DNA from: an uncultured Nitrososphaerales archaeon
Lineage (GTDB): Archaea; Thermoproteota; Nitrososphaeria; Nitrososphaerales; JAAOZN01
Direction of reading: 5' to 3'
NCBI GenBank assembly: GCA_938029515.1
Contig: CALJAQ010000028.1
Coordinates: forward strand, 1 to 13,060
DNA length: 13,060 nucleotides
Each line of letters opens with the position of its first letter. The stretch's first letter is position 1. The translations under genes were made by a program, and so were the position numbers. Below, one piece after another: positions 1-4,723 of the stretch. Below the pieces are notes generated by a model. That model saw only the letters and a program-made list of their open reading frames with translations. It did not search any database and was not told where the DNA came from.

Positions 1-1
1 A

Positions 2-316
2 GTAAAATCTAAAGATGGGCTTAAGGTTATAGGGAAGGCTTACAGCGGCTTGACCGATAAAGAGATAGCTGAGATGACAGAGAGGCTCAAAAGTATAACG
101 GTCAGAGATCTTGGGCATCTTAAGACCGTGGAACCTAGGATCGTCTTAGAAGTGGCATTCAACAACATACAGCGAAGCAGCAGACACAACAGCGGATACG
201 CCCTCAGATTCCCCAGGATCAAAAGAATCAGATGGGATAAAGGCGTCGAGGAGATAGACACAATAGATAGGGTTAAGGAAATCTATGGGAAGCAGCCGTA
301 TAAAAAGACGATCTAG
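2..316 (+). CDS. lig: ATP-dependent DNA ligase, C-terminal fragment (5' end outside the window)
   Basis: This is the last 104 codons of a gene that enters from the left; the frame is open to base 2 and ends at TAG 314-316. The encoded tail reads like the OB-fold C-terminus of archaeal replicative DNA ligase I: an early VIGKAYSGLTDKEI stretch, then PRIVLEVAFNNIQRS, then SGYALRFPRIKRIRWDK. The last includes nucleotidyltransferase motif VI (RIRWDK), which helps position ATP during enzyme adenylation. It closes with the usual DT..RVKEIY helix. The family seals nicks in DNA, notably between Okazaki fragments. The adenylation lysine and the N-terminal DNA-binding domain lie outside the window, so integrity of the whole gene cannot be judged. 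A TTG at base 50 is not the real start, because the similarity runs upstream of it. Confidence 0.9.
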   Translation, partial: VKSKDGLKVIGKAYSGLTDKEIAEMTERLKSITVRDLGHLKTVEPRIVLEVAFNNIQRSSRHNSGYALRFPRIKRIRWDKGVEEIDTIDRVKEIYGKQPYKKTI

Positions 317-335
317 CATAAACTCACGGGGAAAA

Positions 336-347
336 CGATATATATCG
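336..347 (+). promoter_or_regulatory. TATA box of the small membrane-protein gene (palindromic)
   Basis: The 12-base perfect palindrome CGATATATATCG lies in the 51-base gap after the ligase gene. Its AT core is TATA-like. A start site 25-27 bases downstream of its centre falls at about 367-369, on the ATG at 368, so the transcript would be leaderless. Inference from spacing only. Confidence 0.5.
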
Positions 348-367
348 AACCCTTTAAGCATCTATTG

Positions 368-661
368 ATGCGTTTGGATAAAGATAGGGCAGTTGGTGTG
401 TTACTTGTTGCAGCTGGAATTATCGGCATAATCATTTACGGGCTCTTGCTCTGGAACCCTTGGACCGGCACACTATATACGATGACCGTGCTGGCTATAA
501 CAGCTTTCGTAGCGGTCGCAGCGCTCTTAGGCATCGTCGCATGGATAGGCTGGACAATGGCTACAACCCCGCCTCCACCACCGATAGAAGCAGAGGCTCC
601 GAGTGTAGATAAGCCTTCAGAAGGGGCTGAAGAGGAGTCTAAGAGCTCTAACTCACCGTAA
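368..661 (+). CDS. small membrane protein with two predicted helices and an acidic, proline-rich tail
   Basis: A 97-residue protein of unknown function. Residues about 8-28 (VGVLLVAAGIIGIIIYGLLL) and 38-64 (TMTVLAITAFVAVAALLGIVAWIG) are two hydrophobic helices joined by a short WNPWTGTLY loop. After TMAT comes a PPPPP run, then an acidic, serine-rich tail of about 25 residues. The charged MRLDKDR N-terminus and polar tail suggest a hairpin with both ends in the cytoplasm. ATG 368 is preferred over the adjacent TTG 365 because the upstream TATA-like palindrome would place the transcript start there. There is no obvious ribosome-binding site, as expected for a leaderless message. The last 14 bases overlap the 3' end of the convergent trm5-like gene. 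I have a vague impression of similar short proteins in other TACK archaea, but assign no role. Confidence 0.7.
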   Translation: MRLDKDRAVGVLLVAAGIIGIIIYGLLLWNPWTGTLYTMTVLAITAFVAVAALLGIVAWIGWTMATTPPPPPIEAEAPSVDKPSEGAEEESKSSNSP

Positions 662-1502
662 GATCTAAGACGACTTGAGCCAACCTGGGTCCTACATCTC
701 TTACGACGCCGGCGTAATTTACTCTGAATCTAAAGTCGGCTTTGGTTTTAATATTCTCTACCGCCTTCTCTAAAGGGTCTTCTCCGACCCCATAGAAGAC
801 GTGTTCATAATAGTGTATAATGCCTCTACCCTCTTTTAGTGCTGAATATGCGTCTGGAAGGTAATGCAAAGCCTTCTCTGGAAGAGGCATAATCACCCTA
901 TTAGCGGTCTGCTGTAGAGTGTTACGTATGACTTTAGCGGCGTCGCCCAGTATAGGTATTACCTTTATCTCAACCTTATTCAGCTTGATGTTTTCTTGCA
1001 TGTATCGGTAGGCTTCTGGGTTGTTATCTATTGAGTAGACTTTAACATCTCTAACCTTCTTCGCTATCAGTATTGAATATGGTCCTACACCGGCGAACAT
1101 GTTGATGATGACTTCACCTTCTCTAACTTGGTTGGCTACTCTTAACCTTTCAGCAGACAGCCTTGGGGTGAAGTACGTGGTGCGTAAATCCAGTTTGTAG
1201 AGGCAGCCGTGCTCCTTATGTACGGTTTCGAACTTTGGTTCACCAGCCAAGACCTCAAGCCCTCTGAGCCTATATTCTCCTTCTACTGGTGTGGTCTGCA
1301 GCAGAACCGTATGCACGCTTTTCACCGCTTTCAGTAAGGCTTCTGCTATTATATGCTTCTTAACTATAAGGGGTTCAGGTATCTTCAGAACCGCTATATC
1401 GCCTATGATGTCAAAGCCTGCGTAAAGTTTGTTGAGCTCGCTTGGGGTGAGCTTATCTTTCAGCACCTCTTTTAGTAGCCTACTCAAATTATTCAGCAGC
1501 AC
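648..1502 (-). CDS. trm5: Trm5-family tRNA (guanine37-N1)-methyltransferase, possibly Taw22-like
   Basis: A 284-residue class I SAM-dependent methyltransferase of the Met_10/Trm5 family, which methylates N1 of G37 next to the anticodon and so prevents frameshifting. Visible motifs: FTPRLSAER (111-119), the family signature before the Rossmann fold; the SAM loop NMFAGVGPYSI (134-144); an acidic SIDNNPEA strand (157-164); and MPLPEKA (205-211) at the catalytic motif. Many Trm5 enzymes have Asn-Leu-Pro there; this one has Pro-Leu-Pro, which I recall as typical of aTrm5a/Taw22, enzymes that also methylate the wyosine intermediate imG-14. At 284 residues it is short. The sequence begins near domain D2 (FDIIGDIAVLKIPE), so the small N-terminal D1 domain seems absent. 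The GTG at 1502 lies within the end of rli1 (14-base overlap); a TTG at 1487 is an alternative start. The pair is probably co-transcribed and translationally coupled. Confidence 0.88.
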   Translation of the reverse strand: MLLNNLSRLLKEVLKDKLTPSELNKLYAGFDIIGDIAVLKIPEPLIVKKHIIAEALLKAVKSVHTVLLQTTPVEGEYRLRGLEVLAGEPKFETVHKEHGCLYKLDLRTTYFTPRLSAERLRVANQVREGEVIINMFAGVGPYSILIAKKVRDVKVYSIDNNPEAYRYMQENIKLNKVEIKVIPILGDAAKVIRNTLQQTANRVIMPLPEKALHYLPDAYSALKEGRGIIHYYEHVFYGVGEDPLEKAVENIKTKADFRFRVNYAGVVRDVGPRLAQVVLDLTVS

Positions 1503-3285
1503 CTCGAGTCAAATAGTAGTATGAGCCTGTAGACTTTTGGAACCTATCGAGCTTACTTCCAGGCTTATTCACCCTAGGCCTCCCGGATTCAACATCCCTA
1601 CGGTAGGTTATGCCGAGGCTCTTTAAAAAGAGGTTCATACCTTCTTCTTTAGAGAGGGCTGGTGAAACCTTACCCTCTACAGCAGGCATTCCAGTAAATA
1701 TGAGGAGGCGGTCTGAGACGATATCTATGAGCTGAATATCGTGGTCTACTATGAGCGCTGATCTCCCTTCAGCTTTAACGAATCTATTTATCGCCTTGGC
1801 TAGTGTGAAGCGGTCTTCGACGTCGATGAAGGCTGACGGCTCGTCGAGAGCATATATGTCAGCGTCTTGCAAGAGGCAGGCTGCTATTGCTACCTTCTGT
1901 AGTTCACCGCCGCTCAGAGATCTAACTTCCTTATCCAGTAGCTTTGTTATGCCCAGAGGCTGTATTATGTGGCTCTGATATAATCCAGAGTCTAACTTGC
2001 CGTTTGAAGCTTTGTTTAACAGTGTTCTTACGTCGCCTTCTACATCAGAGTTCAGATATTGAGGTTTATAGGAGATCTTGGCGGTTATGGTTAGGCTGCC
2101 CTCGTCTGGTCGCTCCACACCGGCAACTAGCTTGAGGAAGGTGGATTTACCTAAGGCGTTGGCGCCAAGTATCCCTATAACCTCACCCTTTCTAACTTCA
2201 CCTTCATCGACTCTAAGTGTGAAAGTAGGATACCTTTTCACCATCTGTGTGTAGCTGGCTATAGGATATTGTGCACCAGCTTCGTCAATGGGGGCTGTTG
2301 TATCAAATTTGATCGGTTTGTCTCTGAATCTGATGTTTTCCTCAGGTATGTAGCCGTCTAGTAGTATGTTTATGCCTGTTCTTGAAGACTGCACCCTTGA
2401 AACTATACCGTAGACTCCTGGTTCACCGTAGAGTATATGTATGTAGTCGCTTAGGTAGTCAAGTAGGGTTAGATCGTGTTCAGCAACTATAACTGCTTTA
2501 CCCTCTGAAGCAAGGCTTCTTATCACCTTTGCTACAGCCATCCTTTGGTAAACGTCGTTGTATGAAGAGGGCTCGTCAAAGAAGTAGACTTCTGCATCCT
2601 TAGACGCTGAAACAGCAACAGCGAGCCTTTGACACTCTCCTCCACTCATCTCTAAGACAGGCTTATCTAAAGCCTCTTTTAGGTTAAGTTCATCCACAAG
2701 CTTATCAGCAGCTCCCTTCTCATCATAGGCCTTAAGGAGCTCTCTACCAGTCCCCTTCCAGAGCTTAGAGAGAAGGTATACAGCCTGAGGTTTAACAGAG
2801 ACTTTAATACTCTTCGAAGCGACCTTTTCGAAGTAATCCTTTAACTCGGTGCCTTTAAACGCTTCGATGATCTTACCCCAATCTGGTGGTGAATCGTAAT
2901 ACCCTAGGTTAGGCTTCAGCGCACCGGAAAGAATCTTAACAGCTGTGCTTTTGCCTACACCGTTCTTACCCACTAACCCAACCACCGCTCCTTTTCTCGG
3001 CGTTGGGAGTCTGAATAGTCTATAGCCGTTTACACCGAATTGATGTATCTTCTCCTCCTTCAGCTGCTCAGCAAGGTTAACTATCGTTATAGCTTCAAAG
3101 GGGCATTTTTTGACGCAGATTCCGCAACCTGTGCAGAGCTCCTCGCTTATGACAGCCTTACCTTCTTCATTTAAAACGATACATTCGCTTCCACCCTTGT
3201 TTACTGGGCAGAACTTTATACATTCAAGCCCACATTTCCTAGAGTGGCAGTTGTCGAGATCCACTACAGCAACCCTGTGAACCAT
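1489..3285 (-). CDS. rli1: ABCE1/Rli1 ribosome-recycling ATPase
   Basis: A 598-residue soluble twin-ATPase of the ABCE1 family, which splits post-termination ribosomes into subunits together with aRF1/Pelota. The N-terminus carries two [4Fe-4S] clusters: Cys 13, 18, 22, 26 (CHSRKCGLECIKFCP) and Cys 51, 54, 57, 61 (CTGCGICVKKCP). NBD1 has Walker A GKNGVGKST (106-114), signature MSGGE (213-217) and Walker B FFDEP (D237, E238). NBD2 has Walker A GANALGKST (384-392), signature LSGGE (457-461) and Walker B ALDEP (D481, E482). The length suits the family. ATG 3285 is preferred because GGGTG sits 9 bases upstream and family members begin with a similar short lead into the first cysteine; a GTG at 3297 would add four residues. 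Odd points are Asn where I expect Leu in the NBD1 D-loop (SSYND) and Ala in the second Walker A. The downstream trm5 gene overlaps its end. Confidence 0.96.
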   Translation of the reverse strand: MVHRVAVVDLDNCHSRKCGLECIKFCPVNKGGSECIVLNEEGKAVISEELCTGCGICVKKCPFEAITIVNLAEQLKEEKIHQFGVNGYRLFRLPTPRKGAVVGLVGKNGVGKSTAVKILSGALKPNLGYYDSPPDWGKIIEAFKGTELKDYFEKVASKSIKVSVKPQAVYLLSKLWKGTGRELLKAYDEKGAADKLVDELNLKEALDKPVLEMSGGECQRLAVAVSASKDAEVYFFDEPSSYNDVYQRMAVAKVIRSLASEGKAVIVAEHDLTLLDYLSDYIHILYGEPGVYGIVSRVQSSRTGINILLDGYIPEENIRFRDKPIKFDTTAPIDEAGAQYPIASYTQMVKRYPTFTLRVDEGEVRKGEVIGILGANALGKSTFLKLVAGVERPDEGSLTITAKISYKPQYLNSDVEGDVRTLLNKASNGKLDSGLYQSHIIQPLGITKLLDKEVRSLSGGELQKVAIAACLLQDADIYALDEPSAFIDVEDRFTLAKAINRFVKAEGRSALIVDHDIQLIDIVSDRLLIFTGMPAVEGKVSPALSKEEGMNLFLKSLGITYRRDVESGRPRVNKPGSKLDRFQKSTGSYYYLTRGAAE

Positions 3286-3294
3286 TGTAGAAGG

Positions 3295-3299
3295 CACCC
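3295..3299 (-). promoter_or_regulatory. ribosome-binding site GGGTG that fixes the rli1 start
   Basis: On the minus strand GGGTG stands 9 bases before ATG 3285. The GTG that would give the longer protein is inside this motif, so it would have no ribosome-binding site and almost no leader. Confidence 0.55.
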
Positions 3300-3320
3300 T
3301 TTTGACTAATTCAGTATGAA

Positions 3321-3328
3321 TTATTTAG
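3321..3328 (-). promoter_or_regulatory. candidate TATA box for rli1-trm5
   Basis: The minus strand reads CTAAATAA in the 52-base gap between the regulator gene and rli1. A start about 26 bases downstream falls near 3298, leaving a leader of about 12 bases that contains GGGTG. It would let the rli1-trm5 pair be expressed independently of the regulator gene upstream. The match is imperfect. Confidence 0.4.
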
Positions 3329-3337
3329 ACTTCTGAT

Positions 3338-3976
3338 CTATGTAAATTTATCGTGATTAGAGCTTTCTTCAAAGAATCGTTCTTTAAATTTTTTTATGAG
3401 TTCTACGAGGTGTTCTTTAGAGCTGCTGAGAGCTTTAGCCACATCCTCAATAGTCTTTTGAGGGGCTTTGCTCTCTAAGATCTGCATAATCAAGACGTCT
3501 GTAGCGGTTAAGCCGTGTTTGTTCAAAAGAGCCTGCTTCAAGTTCTCTAGCTCGATCAGCCTCTTGTGTAGACGAAGCTCCTTATTTCTCGACTCTCTAA
3601 GGCGCCTCTTAAGCACATACATCTCATCGTCTATTTGTTGCAACGCTTCAGCAAACTTTTTTGCCTCGATTTCGTAGCTGATTTCGTCTTTTGGTAAAGC
3701 CTTAGCTACATAAATAGAAAAGGAGTCTAAGCTACGATCTGAATATAGGGCGGTGTCAACATACTTCGTCAAACAGATCAACTGCTTCCCAAATTCTTCT
3801 AATTCAACATTCTTTACCAACCCATACTTCTCCAAGATCTTAAGATGCTTCATAACCGCCTGCGGGGTAACTGCTAAGAGCGAAGCCAACTCTTGCAGAG
3901 TATGTGGTCGGGTAGCAAGCGCGTTCAGTATCTTAAGCCTGGTAGGTGAACAAGCTACCTTAATTATATCAGTCAA
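3338..3976 (-). CDS. ArsR-type winged-helix regulator, candidate Phr-like heat-shock repressor
   Basis: A 212-residue cytoplasmic DNA-binding protein. Residues about 1-70 form an ArsR-like winged helix: ACSPTRLKILNALA (8-21), HTLQELASLLAVTPQAVMKHLKILEKYGLV (25-54, recognition helix from about 37), then a short wing. Residues about 100-150 are charged and helical, likely a dimerising coiled coil (KRRLRESRNKELRLHKRLIELE). The C-terminus (about 155-200) looks like a second small helical domain, possibly another HTH. Pyrococcus Phr, of similar size and with an N-terminal winged helix followed by helical segments, represses hsp20, an AAA+ ATPase gene and itself. Here the gene is divergent from hsp20-cdc48, which supports the same job; this is inference from architecture and position, not measured homology. 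The TTG at 3976 is the only plausible start: the frame closes upstream at 4012 with no ATG or GTG between, and a TATA box places the transcript start only about 10 bases ahead. Confidence 0.82.
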   Translation of the reverse strand: MTDIIKVACSPTRLKILNALATRPHTLQELASLLAVTPQAVMKHLKILEKYGLVKNVELEEFGKQLICLTKYVDTALYSDRSLDSFSIYVAKALPKDEISYEIEAKKFAEALQQIDDEMYVLKRRLRESRNKELRLHKRLIELENLKQALLNKHGLTATDVLIMQILESKAPQKTIEDVAKALSSSKEHLVELIKKFKERFFEESSNHDKFT

Positions 3977-4008
3977 CCATAGCTCAGCAGATATGTTGAG
4001 CGTTGAAG

Positions 4009-4016
4009 CTTATAAA
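4009..4016 (-). promoter_or_regulatory. TATA box of the regulator gene
   Basis: The minus strand reads TTTATAAG, a near-perfect archaeal TATA box. A start 24-27 bases on falls near 3986-3988, leaving a leader of about 10 bases before the TTG start. TCAAC occurs twice immediately after the box (4002-4006 and 3995-3999), with GGTTGA across the start codon (3973-3978); these are possible autoregulatory sites. Confidence 0.65.
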
Positions 4017-4131
4017 GAATAGTCGATTTATAACTGTATGTATGTGTAAACTTATTGCTTAAGTAAGCCCCTTCATTATAGTAATTAAATGATTTAGAGA
4101 ATGTTTACCGTTTTCTTAGGTTAAAATCAGC

Positions 4132-4149
4132 TTTCTTTTTAAAAAGAAA
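4132..4149. repeat. 18-base perfect palindrome upstream of the hsp20 promoter
   Basis: TTTCTTTTT is followed directly by AAAAAGAAA with no spacer. It ends 10 bases before the hsp20 TATA box, over the upstream side of the BRE region. It could be a regulator site, an AT-rich melting or bending element, or chance in AT-rich DNA. Confidence 0.5.
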
Positions 4150-4159
4150 ATGAGGAATG

Positions 4160-4168
4160 TTTATATTT
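4160..4168 (+). promoter_or_regulatory. TATA box of the hsp20-cdc48 operon
   Basis: TTTATATTT preceded by purine-rich GAAAATGAGGAA, which suits a BRE. The predicted start 24-27 bases downstream of the box centre is at about 4188-4191, giving a leader of about 12 bases before ATG 4202. The start falls inside the inverted repeat at 4186-4200. Confidence 0.68.
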
Positions 4169-4171
4169 TTG

Positions 4172-4200
4172 TTAACCAATAGTTATTAACCGGTGGTTAA
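4172..4200. promoter_or_regulatory. candidate operator: TTAACC/GGTTAA half-site cluster
   Basis: TTAACC occurs at 4172-4177 and 4186-4191, and its complement GGTTAA at 4195-4200. The last two form the perfect inverted repeat TTAACC-GGT-GGTTAA over the predicted transcription start and ribosome-binding site. A fourth copy, GGTTAA, lies at 4119-4124, with near-match TTTACC at 4104-4109. A repressor bound between the TATA box and the start codon would block polymerase; the adjacent ArsR-type regulator is the obvious candidate. Confidence 0.5.
4192..4196 (+). promoter_or_regulatory. ribosome-binding site GGTGG that fixes the hsp20 start
   Basis: GGTGG lies 5 bases before ATG 4202. The in-frame GTG at 4193 is inside this motif and only a few bases from the predicted transcript start, so it is unlikely to be used. 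Confidence 0.6.
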
Positions 4201-4201
4201 A

Positions 4202-4708
4202 ATGTTCGACGAAAGAAGAAGGTTTAGAGACATATTAGATGAAATCGACAAGATGATGGCTGAGATGGAGCGTGAGATCGAAGACTCTATCAAGAACTTC
4301 CTGAAGTTCGAAGGGAGCTGGTTCAACAAACCCATCATCTACGGATTCTCCCTGAGCCTAAACCCAGAAGGCGCGCCGACCTTCAGAACCTTCGGCAACC
4401 TCAAATCAGGTCTACGCGGCTATAGAGAGCCTGTGAGTGACCAGATCTTAGATGAGCAGCGTGGTGAGCTAAGGTTGGTTGTCGAGCTGCCAGGTGTTGA
4501 AAAGAGCGATATACAGATCCAAGCCTTAGAGGAATCAGTCAGTCTATCTGCTGAGCACGGGGAGCGTAAGTATAAGGCTGAGATACCTTTGAGGGCTAGG
4601 GTTGACCCGACTAAGGCTAAGGCGAACTTTCAGAACGGTGTGCTAGAAGTTCTCTTCCCGCTTAAAGAGAAGACTAATAAAGGGTTCTACAAGATTAATA
4701 TAGAGTAG
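4202..4708 (+). CDS. hsp20: small heat-shock protein, Hsp20/alpha-crystallin family
   Basis: A 168-residue ATP-independent chaperone that binds unfolding proteins as large oligomers in the cytoplasm. Residues 1-30 are a charged helix (FRDILDEIDKMMAEMEREIE). The middle has the stretch KPIIYGFSLSLNPEGAPTFRTFGN, which I associate with archaeal Hsp20. The alpha-crystallin domain covers about 80-165, with VVELPGVEKSDIQIQ near its start and NGVLEVLFP as the family's G-x-L motif near its end. The last residues (YKINIE) contain an I-x-I motif, which in the family docks into a neighbouring crystallin domain during oligomer assembly. ATG 4202 is chosen from the GGTGG 5 bases upstream. It is the first gene of an operon with cdc48 15 bases downstream, and its promoter carries the half-site cluster. 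Confidence 0.93.
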   Translation: MFDERRRFRDILDEIDKMMAEMEREIEDSIKNFLKFEGSWFNKPIIYGFSLSLNPEGAPTFRTFGNLKSGLRGYREPVSDQILDEQRGELRLVVELPGVEKSDIQIQALEESVSLSAEHGERKYKAEIPLRARVDPTKAKANFQNGVLEVLFPLKEKTNKGFYKINIE

Positions 4709-4723
4709 TTGAGTGTGGCGTAG

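Noticed and set aside
50..316. A complete small gene starting at TTG 50
   Set aside because: The ligase similarity continues upstream of base 50 to the window edge, so this is an internal codon of a truncated gene.
1096..1115. TGATGATGA resembling a C box of a C/D guide RNA, antisense to trm5
   Set aside because: No D box at a suitable distance and no matching C'/D' pair; the word arises from coding sequence.
3286..3297. GTG at 3297 as the rli1 start
   Set aside because: It lies within the GGGTG ribosome-binding site of ATG 3285 and would have almost no leader given the candidate TATA box.
3977..4201. Possible tRNA, small RNA or short ORF in the largest gene-free gap
   Set aside because: No cloverleaf, no conserved tRNA T-loop text and no convincing reading frame. 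The region is AT-rich promoter DNA for two divergent genes.
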